From positions 558,001 to 622,000 of the forward strand of contig NZ_JAAZQQ010000001.1 of assembly GCF_012395815.1 (NCBI RefSeq): a DNA stretch of 64,000 bases, given 5' to 3'. How positions within the stretch are numbered: position 1 is the stretch's first letter; every line of letters begins with the position of its first letter. This document shows positions 25,600-33,557 of this stretch, piece after piece. The notes below the pieces were generated by a model that worked only from the letters and a program-made list of their open reading frames with translations, had not been told where the DNA came from and searched no databases. Both the position numbers and the translations under genes were made by a program. Source of the stretch: Roseicyclus persicicus. Lineage in GTDB: Bacteria > Pseudomonadota > Alphaproteobacteria > Rhodobacterales > Rhodobacteraceae.

Positions 25600-27891
25600 T
25601 CACACCACCTGCCCCCCCAGATCCACCCCCGCCGGCACGCCCGTCACCTCCACAATCCCGAGCCCCAGCCGCAGCCGCCAGACCCCGCCGCCGCGCGCCG
25701 TGACCTCCGGCGGGGCGGGCCAGCCCGACAGGTCGTAGACCTGCCCCGCATCCCAGCCCCGGATCACGCAGACCCCGCCCCAGGCGATGCGGAACCGCTT
25801 GGCGCCGGGCGCGGCGTCGATCTCGGTCACGCCGGTGCCCACGATCACCTCGTGGTCGCCGGGCCCCAGCGTGACAAGGTTCCGCCCCGGCCCCGGGTCG
25901 ACGGTGGAGGCGCCCTCGCCGTCGTGGATCACGTCGTTGCCGTGCCCGCCCCGGATCAGGTTGCGCCCGGTGTAGCCGTAGATCACGTCGTCGCCGGTGC
26001 CGCCGTCGAGCGTGTCGCGCCCCGGGCCGCCGTGGAGCGTGTCGTTGCCGGCCTCGCCGTAGAACTCGTGGCGGCGGTTGGCCTGCTTGGCCTTGGCGAT
26101 CATCAGGTCGTTGCCCGCGCCGCCCCGGAACACCGCGCCGCCGTGTTTCGGGCCGATCATCACGTCGTCGCCGTGGGAGCCGGTCAGGTCGATCTCGACG
26201 CGCTCGGAGGTCTCGAACTCGATCGGGCTGTCGGGGTGGGCGACGATGCGGATCGTCTTGCCGGTCTGGCCGTCGGCCTCGGACCGGCTGACCACGGTGG
26301 CGATGCGGATCTTTTCCACGTTGGCGGGGCAGTGCAGGACGTAGTCGTCGGGGCCGGCCATGTACCACAGGGTGTCGGTGCCGCCGTCGCGGTCCTCGAC
26401 GATCTTCTCGGCGTCGGCGCCGTAGGCCCAGTAGTCGTTGTCGCCGCGCCCACCGGCGAGGATGACGGAGCCGTCGACGGCCATCATCGCGTTGACGCCA
26501 TCGGCGGGGTTCTCGTGGCCGCGGAGGTCGAGGCCGAGGTTGAGGGCGCCCTTGACCAGTTCCGCGCGGAGGGTGTCGAGGGGGGCGGTGGCGGCGATGT
26601 TGGTGGTCTCGCCGGGGTCGGCGACGAGGTCGTAGACGTGTTCCTCGCCGTTGGGGTAGCGGAAGTAGCGCAGGTGCTCGAGGCCCGGGGTGGAGGGGCG
26701 GACGGAGAGGGTGCCGAAGACGCAGGTGACGGGGGACCATTGCCGGTCGTAGGCGCCGAAGGAGGGGTCGATGAGCGGCAGGAGGGATTGGCCCGAGGTC
26801 CAGTCGGGGCGCGGGGGGAGGCCCGCCAGGTCCATGATCGTGCGGGGGATGTTGTGGAGGGAGACGGGGGTGGCGATTTCCGTGCCGGCGGTCATGGCGG
26901 GGTGGCGGATGCCCAGCGGGATGTGGGCGGCGCTGTCCCATTGCGACATCTTGTGGAAGCTGTCGTGGGTGCCGAGGTTGAAGCCGTTGTCGGAGAAGAA
27001 GATCGTGGTGGTGTGGGGCCCGAGGGGGGAGGCGTCGAGGGCGTCGAGGAAGCGGCCGAGCTCGTGGTCCATGTGAGAGATGGCGGCGAAATAGGCGCGG
27101 ACGACCTGCCGCCAGGCCTCGTCGCCGGCCTTTTCGGGGGTCCACTGGCCGTTGGCGATGTAGGCGGCCTCGTAGACGGCAAAGCCGGGCTGGGGGCCAT
27201 GGTAGTCGTCGGCGTGGGCGATGGAGGGCCAGCGGATCTGCGCGGGGTCGTATTGCGCGTAGAAGCGGTCGGGCGTGATCAGGTTGTAGTGCGGGTGCTT
27301 GAAGCCGAGCTGGATCAGGTGGCGGCGATTGGGGTCGGCGCGGCCGAGGAAGTCGATGGCGTTCTGGGCGACCTGGAAGTCGTAGAAGCGGTCGTCCTGT
27401 GACCCGTCGTCGTCGGGGTGGTTCACCCCTTTGATGCCCGGGCCGCGGTCCAGGTAGGTCTTGACGCCCGAGCGCCGGCCGTTGTCGTCGGCGGCGGGTT
27501 CCTCGTGGAACAGGATGCGGCGGTAGGCCTCGGGCATCGGCTGGTAGTTACTGTCCACCTTGCCGGTGGTGAAGGTGTGCCAGCCGGCGCGGCGGAGGTC
27601 GTACTGCCACGCCTTTTCCGGCCGGTAGACGTCGCGCCAGAAGCGGTTGAGGTCGACGAGGCCGGAGCGGAACGGGCTGATGCCGGTGGCGATCTCGGCG
27701 CGGCAGGGGGCGCAGAGCGGCACGGTGGCGTAGGCGTTGGTGAAGCGCGCGGCGCGGGCCATGAAGCGGTCGAGGTTCGGCGTCCGGATGCGCAGGCCGA
27801 AGGCGTCGCGCCAGGTGTAGACGTCGATCAGGTCGTCGACCCAGATCACGCAGAGGTGCCCGCCCGCCACGCTGTCGCGGGTGAAGCCCAT
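25600..27891 (-). CDS. Sulfatase with C-terminal RTX-type calcium-binding repeats
   Basis: A 763-residue type I sulfatase fused to an RTX tail. The N-terminal half has metal residues VDD (18-20), the formylglycine signature CAPCR (60-64, CxPxR, Cys 60 being the residue converted), and FFSDNGFNLGTHD with a downstream Lys, so the catalytic set looks complete. From about residue 500 the protein shifts to beta-rich segments with nonapeptide-like glycine/aspartate repeats (GGAGNDLM, GEAGNDTLHGGPGRDTLDGG, GHGNDVI). There is no N-terminal signal peptide, which fits type I secretion, though no T1SS genes are here. It would hydrolyse sulfate esters outside the cell. The ATG overlaps the upstream stop (TGATG). 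Confidence 0.82.
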   Translation of the reverse strand: MGFTRDSVAGGHLCVIWVDDLIDVYTWRDAFGLRIRTPNLDRFMARAARFTNAYATVPLCAPCRAEIATGISPFRSGLVDLNRFWRDVYRPEKAWQYDLRRAGWHTFTTGKVDSNYQPMPEAYRRILFHEEPAADDNGRRSGVKTYLDRGPGIKGVNHPDDDGSQDDRFYDFQVAQNAIDFLGRADPNRRHLIQLGFKHPHYNLITPDRFYAQYDPAQIRWPSIAHADDYHGPQPGFAVYEAAYIANGQWTPEKAGDEAWRQVVRAYFAAISHMDHELGRFLDALDASPLGPHTTTIFFSDNGFNLGTHDSFHKMSQWDSAAHIPLGIRHPAMTAGTEIATPVSLHNIPRTIMDLAGLPPRPDWTSGQSLLPLIDPSFGAYDRQWSPVTCVFGTLSVRPSTPGLEHLRYFRYPNGEEHVYDLVADPGETTNIAATAPLDTLRAELVKGALNLGLDLRGHENPADGVNAMMAVDGSVILAGGRGDNDYWAYGADAEKIVEDRDGGTDTLWYMAGPDDYVLHCPANVEKIRIATVVSRSEADGQTGKTIRIVAHPDSPIEFETSERVEIDLTGSHGDDVMIGPKHGGAVFRGGAGNDLMIAKAKQANRRHEFYGEAGNDTLHGGPGRDTLDGGTGDDVIYGYTGRNLIRGGHGNDVIHDGEGASTVDPGPGRNLVTLGPGDHEVIVGTGVTEIDAAPGAKRFRIAWGGVCVIRGWDAGQVYDLSGWPAPPEVTARGGGVWRLRLGLGIVEVTGVPAGVDLGGQVV

Positions 27892-28670
27892 CAGGCGAAC
27901 TCCGTCCAGACGCGGTAGCGCCGGAGCGCGAGGATGGGCGCGCGGTCGGCCTCGGCGTCGGACAGGAGCAGGGCCCGCCCCGGCCAGAGCCAGACATCGG
28001 CGATGAGCGCGCCGCCCAGCGTCTTGAGGAGCTTGGGGCGCTGGTTGCGGCAGCCGAAAAAGAGGCTCGCCGCCCCCGACAGCACCGGGGCCCGCGCGGT
28101 GGCCGCGGCCTCCGCCCCGCCGGGCAGGGCGACGGCCAGCCGCGTGCCGTCGAGCGACACCACCACCAGCCGCGACTGGTCGCCCGCTGGGGCAGGCAGG
28201 GTGGCCTCGACCAGGCCCTGGTCGTCCTTGACGGTGATGCGGCCCTCGGCCTCGGACAGGAACAGGTAGTTCTCGTCCTCGCCCTTCTTGACCGCGCCGC
28301 CGGTGTTGAGGGTCAGGACGGTCCGGGCCTCCTCGCCCCAGGACGGCAGGTAGCGGACGGCGAGCGTGACGGTGCGGGCGTCCTGCACCACGGTTTCCGC
28401 GACGAGGCCGCAATGCAGACCGTCGCGGCATTGCAGCCCGGCGAGGTCGCCGGCCGCGGCGATGCGGGCGTTGCCGGTGTTGGGCGCGGTCGGAACGGCG
28501 GTGACGGGGCCGAGGCGCGGCGCCCAGCCGGTCACCGCGCCGGCGTGGTCGGCGGTCAGGCCCGCGCCGGTCCACCAGTGCGCGCCGGTCACCTCGAGCG
28601 TCTCGGCGAGGAGGTCGTCGGGCCGGTCGCAGAGCGCGCCGGGGGGCAGGGGCTGGGGCAGCTCAAGCAT
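27891..28670 (-). CDS. Hypothetical protein upstream of sulfatase (possible beta-sandwich)
   Basis: A 259-residue protein I do not recognise. It lacks a signal peptide and membrane helices. Alternating hydrophobic strands (TVTLAVRYLP, RLVVVSLDGTRLAVALPGG, SLFFGCRNQRPK) suggest a LamG-like beta sandwich, which would suit glycan binding. It overlaps the sulfatase gene (TGATG), so the two are translated together. Its own ATG sits in an eight-base overlap with a small upstream frame and is preceded by GGAGG. A role as a carbohydrate-binding companion is a guess from position. Confidence 0.5.
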   Translation of the reverse strand: MLELPQPLPPGALCDRPDDLLAETLEVTGAHWWTGAGLTADHAGAVTGWAPRLGPVTAVPTAPNTGNARIAAAGDLAGLQCRDGLHCGLVAETVVQDARTVTLAVRYLPSWGEEARTVLTLNTGGAVKKGEDENYLFLSEAEGRITVKDDQGLVEATLPAPAGDQSRLVVVSLDGTRLAVALPGGAEAAATARAPVLSGAASLFFGCRNQRPKLLKTLGGALIADVWLWPGRALLLSDAEADRAPILALRRYRVWTEFA

Positions 28671-28828
28671 GGCGGCCTCCGGGGAGGGCGACGGAGGCGC
28701 CGGCGGTCAGCGGTCGGGGCAGGTCCGGCAGGGCGGCGGCCCGGGACGGGCCGGCGGCGCGGAGGCCCCGGCGGTGGCGGGGCGCGGCGGCGGCACCGGA
28801 GGGATGGCGCAGCTCAAGCATGGCGGCC
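28658..28828. repeat. Exact 20-bp direct repeat, 151 bp apart, spanning two translation starts
   Basis: The 20-base stretch at 28658-28677 recurs exactly at 28809-28828. On the minus strand each copy includes the end of a ribosome site, an ATG and the first three codons (Met-Leu-Glu-Leu). Flanking bases are similar but not identical. The arrangement looks like a partial duplication or an insertion that preserved the start region of the downstream gene. Confidence 0.7.
28663..28821 (-). CDS. Small coupling ORF between two hypothetical genes (52 codons)
   Basis: A 52-residue frame rich in Ala, Arg, Pro and Leu, without recognisable similarity. Its ATG overlaps the upstream stop and its stop overlaps the downstream ATG, both in the same eight-base context ATGCTTGA, so ribosomes could pass through all three frames. 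It is probably a by-product of the 20-bp duplication. I list it because the double overlap is unlikely by chance and could keep the downstream genes translated. The protein itself may have no function. Confidence 0.35.
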   Translation of the reverse strand: MLELRHPSGAAAAPRHRRGLRAAGPSRAAALPDLPRPLTAGASVALPGGRHA

Positions 28829-30265
28829 CTCGCGGACGGGGAGGATCGCGGGCAGTGCCCGGCGGTGCAGCTTGGCGCCCGTGGCGCTGTCCATCGCCCA
28901 GTCGTCGCGGAGCGCGCCGGGGGTGCCCGCGGCATAGGCGAGGCGCAGGCCCGCGGCCCGCGCCGTCACCCGGACCAGCAGCGCCTGCGGGTCGTCGGGG
29001 GCGATCTCGACCGCCTCGACCCGGTTCCCCTCCGCGCCGAGGAGGGTGAAGCCCGAGGAGGCGCCCGCCTCCAGCCCCAGCGGCCCCTCGGCCTGCGCCG
29101 TCACCCGGATCACCGGCGCGTCCCCCGGCTCCCATTCCGCGAGGAACAGGGTCGGGCAGCGCCAGCCCGCGCCCTCGGCCAGCGCGGCCGCCGTCATCTC
29201 GGCCATCTGCCGCCGCGCCTCGGGCGTCGGCCGGTCGTAGGCGTCGCGGGCGAAGCCGTAGGAGGGCGCGGCGAAGATCAGCCGGTGGTCGCCATGGTTC
29301 CAGGCCAGTTCCCACTGCCCCTCGATCACCGCCGCCGCCGTCTCGGGCGCCAGCCCCGCCTCGAAGCGCGCCACGAACAGCGGGCGGTCGAAGCCAAGGC
29401 GTCCGAGCCCGTCCTCGACCGCGCGCATCGTGGCCAGCATCCCGTCGCGGTAGGCAATGGCGTCGCCGGTCACGTGTTCCAGCGCGTAGTCGAGGCAGAC
29501 GGCGAGGATCCGGGCCCGCTTGCCCATGCGGGCGGCGGCGGCCCCGAGGTTGCCGGCCGCCGCGATCAGGTTGGCCACCGCCATGCCGCGCGCAAGGTCG
29601 GCCGCGCTGGCCGAGGCGTCGGTTTCCACGCGAGTGAAGATCAGCGGCAGGGGCGCGAATTTCTCCATCTGCCAGTGCAGGATGACCTCGGCGACCTGCG
29701 CCTCGAGCGGGCATTCGCGCAGGGGCTCCAGCCTGTCGGTCGCGGGTGCGGCCTCGATCCCCGCCATGCCGACCGCGCCGATGTCATCGGCGGGGCCGAC
29801 GACATGGTGCGGAAAGGCCGGCGCGCCGGGCGTGGCCAGCGCCGCCCGCGGCCCGCCGAGGCCGAGAATGCCCAGCACCGCCCCCGGCCCGTCGCCCAGC
29901 ACCGCGCCGCCGGTGACGTGCCGGCGGAACCCGCGCACGCCCTGCGCGCCGGGCATCCGCGCGGTGAAGCGGAGCCAGTCGCCCTCCCGCGTCACGCCCC
30001 AGGCGTCGAGGCCGTCGAGCGCGTCGAGCGCGTCGGCCGCGTCGACCGGCGCGGTCGCGGTCGGCGGCGGGGGTGCGGGGGGGGCGGCGGGGCGCGGGTC
30101 GGCGGGGGACTGGCCCAGCCGCAGCGCGATGTCAGCGATCACCTGGTCGGACAGCCGCATCACCAGCCCGGTGGGGTCGTAGCGGATCACGTCGCCATTG
30201 GCCGCGCGCACCACGACGCCGTGGCCGGCGATGCGCGTGTCGTCCCTGTCAGGTCTGTCGGCCAC
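28814..30265 (-). CDS. Hypothetical protein, 483 residues, in the sulfatase operon
   Basis: No family recognised. Residues 1-50 include RYDPTGLVMRLSDQVI; an Ala/Pro-rich linker (about 53-75) follows; then a large alpha/beta part with FPHHVVGPADDIGAVG, QVAEVILHWQMEKFAPLPLIFTRVE-type segments and LARGMAVANLIAAAGNLGAAA. An Asp/His-containing WNHGDHRLIFAAPSYG stretch could be catalytic, as in esterase-like enzymes acting on glycans, but the classical GDSL block is not evident. No signal peptide or membrane span is seen. It is 54 bases from the upstream glycosyltransferase gene and overlaps the small frame downstream, so it belongs to the glycan operon. Confidence 0.5.
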   Translation of the reverse strand: MADRPDRDDTRIAGHGVVVRAANGDVIRYDPTGLVMRLSDQVIADIALRLGQSPADPRPAAPPAPPPPTATAPVDAADALDALDGLDAWGVTREGDWLRFTARMPGAQGVRGFRRHVTGGAVLGDGPGAVLGILGLGGPRAALATPGAPAFPHHVVGPADDIGAVGMAGIEAAPATDRLEPLRECPLEAQVAEVILHWQMEKFAPLPLIFTRVETDASASAADLARGMAVANLIAAAGNLGAAAARMGKRARILAVCLDYALEHVTGDAIAYRDGMLATMRAVEDGLGRLGFDRPLFVARFEAGLAPETAAAVIEGQWELAWNHGDHRLIFAAPSYGFARDAYDRPTPEARRQMAEMTAAALAEGAGWRCPTLFLAEWEPGDAPVIRVTAQAEGPLGLEAGASSGFTLLGAEGNRVEAVEIAPDDPQALLVRVTARAAGLRLAYAAGTPGALRDDWAMDSATGAKLHRRALPAILPVREGRHA

Positions 30266-30319
30266 TGGCCCCTCCGATTGCTCGCCGCGCCCCGAGGTTA
30301 GGGCAGGGCGCGGGCGGCG

Positions 30320-32077
30320 TCACCCGTCCTTGCGGTCGAATTGCAGGCTGCCCGAGCCCTCGCGCTCGGCGTCCTCGGCAAAGCCGAGGTCGGCCAGCAC
30401 CGGCGCGTAGGCGGCGCGCAGGGCCCCGGCCTCGGCCCTGGTGGCAAAGGGCAGGATCACGCGGCGCACCGGCCCGAGCTCGAGGGCGGCCAGCGCCGCG
30501 GGCGGCAGGTCGTCGGCACGGGACAGGCGCAGCGCGTCGGGGCGGACCTGCGCGATCAGCGCGGCGGGCGGCCCGTCGGACCAGCCGAGCCGCGGCCCGG
30601 CCCCGAGGCCGGCGCGGCGCGCGATGTCGCGCCCGAGCCCCAGCAGCGCGGCGCGGCCGTCCTGCACCAGCGCGCTGGTGCCGGCCTCGACCTGCACCAG
30701 CCGCATGGCGACGAAGCCGATGCCGGCGCCGATGTCGAGCAGCCGCGTGCAGCCCGCGGCGTAGCCCGCGATGTTGCGGGCGTGGCGGCGTTCGAAGCGG
30801 CCGGCGACGATGGCGTTCAGCACCTCGGGGCGGAACACGCGCGGGTCGGCGGGGACGGGCAGCTCGTGGTTCGGCACCCAGTCGCAGGCGAGGTCGCCCG
30901 ACAGGTCGATGGGGCCGTCGACATAGGGGTCGCCGCCCGCCTCCTCCGCGGCGCGGGGCGCCTTGTCGGCGCGGCCCTGTGCCTTCTTCTCGACCTCGGT
31001 CATCAGGGCCGCGATCTTTTCGGGGTCGCGGGCCTTGGGCGGTTTCGCCTCGACCTTGGTGATCGGCACCTTGGACGCCTCGATCAGCCCGTCGCGCAGC
31101 GCGCGGTAGGCGTCGGTGTCGCGGAACTGGGCCAGCCGCGCCTCGACCCGCTCCAGCGCGGCGTGGTGGAGGCGGTTGAGCACCGGGTCGGTCAGCAGCT
31201 CGGCCATGATGCGGGCGCGGGCGGGGGCGTGGCGCAGGATCGACCGGTCCTCGACCTCGTTGCGGTCCTGCAGGGACCAGTAGTCGGCGTTGTACTTGTC
31301 GGCCTTGTTGTTCACGTTGCCGCGGAACTTGCGCACGGCGTAGCTGTCGATGGATTTCACCGCGTAGTGGTTCATCTGCGCCCAGTCGTAGCCGACCGTG
31401 CGCCGGATCGACCGCCACCCGCGGAACTTGAAGTAGTCCTCCATCGGCTGGCCCGAGCCGTTCAGCCACTGCACCTCGTCGGGGAAGCCCGTTTCCAGCC
31501 ACTTGTTCTTGATCGAGGGGCGGTGGATGCCGAGCTTCCAGTGGTCGGGGTCGAATTTGAACAGCGTCTTGACCCCCCAGCCCTTGTTCCACAGGGGCGG
31601 CGCGGCGCGGGTGTACTGTTCCGTCACCGGGGCGCGGGACCAGTCGATCACCCCGCCCGAGCCGAAGATGCGCCAGGTGATGACGACACCGTTCGCGCCA
31701 CGGGCCACCGTGTCGTCGAGCATCCCCTCGAGATTGCCGGAGGGGTGGTTGATGCACAGGAACTCGTCGGCGTCGAACACCAGCACCCAGTCGGCGGCGC
31801 CGACCAGGGGCTCGGCCTGGGCATGGGCCAGCGCCGAGGGCTGCGGCTTGATCCCCTCGGGGATCACGTTGCGGCGGTGGTAGCCGAGGCCCAGCTCCTC
31901 GAGCCGGATCAGCATGTCGTCGGTGCCGTCCGAGCAGTCGTTGGTGTAGACGAGGATGTCGGTGAAGCCGACGGCAAGGTGGTGGGCGAACCATTCCAGC
32001 AGGAACGGCGCCTCGTCCTTCATCATCGACACGGCCATGACCGTGCCGTGCTTCGACTGCGGCTTGAGGTGCTGCAT
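30320..32077 (-). CDS. Bifunctional protein: family 2 glycosyltransferase plus methyltransferase-like domain
   Basis: A 585-residue protein in two parts. Residues 1-330 are a family-2 glycosyltransferase closely paralogous to the one at 19839-21041 (MAVSMMKDEAPFLLEWF, VFDADEFL, GWGVKTLFKF, KLGIHRPSIKN, GNVNNKADKYNADYW). A charged Lys/Ala linker (about 340-385) leads to residues 400-585 with a class I methyltransferase-like core (TRLLDIGAGIGFVAMRL, about 455-470). It probably adds a sugar and methylates it or a nearby residue. It starts the right-hand glycan operon; the promoter region at 32078-32197 also holds the terminator of the preceding gene. Confidence 0.72.
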   Translation of the reverse strand: MQHLKPQSKHGTVMAVSMMKDEAPFLLEWFAHHLAVGFTDILVYTNDCSDGTDDMLIRLEELGLGYHRRNVIPEGIKPQPSALAHAQAEPLVGAADWVLVFDADEFLCINHPSGNLEGMLDDTVARGANGVVITWRIFGSGGVIDWSRAPVTEQYTRAAPPLWNKGWGVKTLFKFDPDHWKLGIHRPSIKNKWLETGFPDEVQWLNGSGQPMEDYFKFRGWRSIRRTVGYDWAQMNHYAVKSIDSYAVRKFRGNVNNKADKYNADYWSLQDRNEVEDRSILRHAPARARIMAELLTDPVLNRLHHAALERVEARLAQFRDTDAYRALRDGLIEASKVPITKVEAKPPKARDPEKIAALMTEVEKKAQGRADKAPRAAEEAGGDPYVDGPIDLSGDLACDWVPNHELPVPADPRVFRPEVLNAIVAGRFERRHARNIAGYAAGCTRLLDIGAGIGFVAMRLVQVEAGTSALVQDGRAALLGLGRDIARRAGLGAGPRLGWSDGPPAALIAQVRPDALRLSRADDLPPAALAALELGPVRRVILPFATRAEAGALRAAYAPVLADLGFAEDAEREGSGSLQFDRKDG

Positions 32078-32151
32078 GCCCCGACCTGGCCTCTTGTAGG
32101 TGGACCTTCGGGGCGGGTCATACCACGTCGCGGGCGGGCGTCCAAACGAAA

Positions 32152-32176
32152 GACCGGCGCGGGGGCCGCGCCGGTC
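32152..32176 (-). terminator. Rho-independent terminator of the membrane-protein gene at 32198
   Basis: A perfect 11-bp stem, arms 32152-32162 and 32166-32176 (GACCGGCGCGG and its complement), closes a three-base loop. On the minus strand it is followed by a T-rich stretch (TTTCGTTT). It lies 21 bases after the stop of the 32198-33406 gene and is one of the clearest terminators in the window. Confidence 0.8.
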
Positions 32177-32197
32177 CGTGGGGCGTGTCGGGGTGGC

Positions 32198-33406
32198 TCA
32201 GGCGGTGCGCATCGCGGCGCCGCGGCTGGCGCGGAAGTGGCGGCGGTGCAGGAAGATCACCAGCGCCACGGCGACGGCCTGGAAGGCCAGCGCGACGGCG
32301 GTCAGGGCCCAGTAGGCGGTGCCGAACTTCTCGATCAGGCCGGCGCCGACGAGGCCGGTGTTGATCCAGAACTGGGTCAGGACCGACAGGGCGACGGGCG
32401 GGCAGACCAGCGCGTAGTTGCCGGGGCTGATCGCCTCGCCGGTGAGGAAGCGGCGCACGTAGCCGGTGGCGGCCAGCACGGTCAGGCCGAACAGGGCGAA
32501 GATCACCTCGACCGACAGGAGCCGGGTCAGGAGCATCATCTTTTCCGCGCCGTCCATGTGGACGCCGAAGCTGACCTCGAGGCCATGGGCCTGGCGCAGC
32601 ATCAGGATGCCGAGGATGGTGGTGATCGGGACGACCATCATCAGCGTCGGGGCCTGTTCCGCGGCGACGCCGTTTTCCATGATCGAGCGCAGGCCGAGCA
32701 CGAGGCCCACCAGCACGATCAGGGCGGCGGCGACGAGGAAGAAGCTGGAGAGAACGAGGGAGATGCCGGCGACGGTGGCGTTCGCGCTCATCGCCGCGGG
32801 GGCCGACAGGCCGACGCCGGTCATCGCCAGGGCGAAGGCGGGCAGCATCTGGGCGAAGGAGTTGTTCTTGGCGCAGTCGAAGCCGCCCGAGGCGGTGACG
32901 CGGGCGATGAACTGCCCGAGCTGGCGGAAGGCGAGGACGCCCACGGCGAGGAAGGCGACCATCGCCAGCGGGAACAGGTATTCGACGACCGACCAGAGGC
33001 CGGGGACGAAGACGAGGCCGAGGATGAAGCCGCCGTTGATCGACATCGCCAGCGCCAGCGGCAGGGCCATCATCTGGGTCTGGGCGTTGGAGGCGGCCAG
33101 CGCCTGCGCCTTTTCGGTGGCCCGGAAGGCCGACAGCTTGCGCAGGTTCCAGACCAGGAGCGACAGGTTCAGCGCGCCGAACACGGCGATGCCCGCCAGC
33201 GCCACGGCGATGGCGAGGGTGCGCCCGGTGTGGCCGGTGGCCAGCGCGGCGGCGATGTCCTCGAACACCGGGACGGTGCGGCCGGGGTGGGGCACCCAGA
33301 ACATGAGGTACATGAAGAAGGTGACGGACAGGCCGCCGGCGCCCACGGAGGCGAGGAAGTAGAGCGGCGACCAGGTGTCGGCGGGGCGTTTCAGGATGTT
33401 GGACAT
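32198..33406 (-). CDS. Polytopic inner-membrane protein (TsoY/TDT-like), unknown substrate
   Basis: A 402-residue protein with about ten membrane helices. The start MSNILKRPADTWSPLYFLASVGAGGLSV-type N-terminus at ATG 33406 has AAGGAGA eight bases upstream; a longer frame upstream is not needed. The general look resembles the tellurite-resistance/dicarboxylate or TsoY-named membrane families, but I hold this loosely. A single Cys sits in the central GGFDCAKNN motif, a conserved-looking loop that might be functional. It is monocistronic, ended by the strong hairpin at 32152-32176. Confidence 0.6.
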   Translation of the reverse strand: MSNILKRPADTWSPLYFLASVGAGGLSVTFFMYLMFWVPHPGRTVPVFEDIAAALATGHTGRTLAIAVALAGIAVFGALNLSLLVWNLRKLSAFRATEKAQALAASNAQTQMMALPLALAMSINGGFILGLVFVPGLWSVVEYLFPLAMVAFLAVGVLAFRQLGQFIARVTASGGFDCAKNNSFAQMLPAFALAMTGVGLSAPAAMSANATVAGISLVLSSFFLVAAALIVLVGLVLGLRSIMENGVAAEQAPTLMMVVPITTILGILMLRQAHGLEVSFGVHMDGAEKMMLLTRLLSVEVIFALFGLTVLAATGYVRRFLTGEAISPGNYALVCPPVALSVLTQFWINTGLVGAGLIEKFGTAYWALTAVALAFQAVAVALVIFLHRRHFRASRGAAMRTA

Positions 33407-33501
33407 GGCATGGGTCTCCTTGACTGGAGACCGGTCTAGGCCGGGCGGGCGGGGCCTGTCGGTGACTTTGTTACCGGCGTCAACGACCTGCGACAAAGGG
33501 G

Positions 33502-33552
33502 GCGTTTTCCTGCAGGAAAACGCGGGGGAAACCGCGCGGTTTCCGGCGCCGG
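33502..33552. repeat. Cluster of three perfect palindromes after the BASS transporter gene
   Basis: Three loopless palindromes stand close together: 33502-33523 (22 bp, half GCGTTTTCCTG), 33527-33544 (18 bp, half GGAAACCGC) and 33543-33552 (10 bp, half CCGGC). They begin six bases past the transporter stop on the minus strand and lie before the start region of the next gene. They probably end or protect the transporter mRNA. The style copies the array at 10611-10699. Confidence 0.65.
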
Positions 33553-33557
33553 GGGCG

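Noticed and set aside
23558-25600. Integrase, tRNA or att-site direct repeats at the borders of the low-G+C island
   Set aside because: I looked on both sides and found no recombinase remnant, tRNA 3' end or matching repeats, so the mode of acquisition remains unknown.
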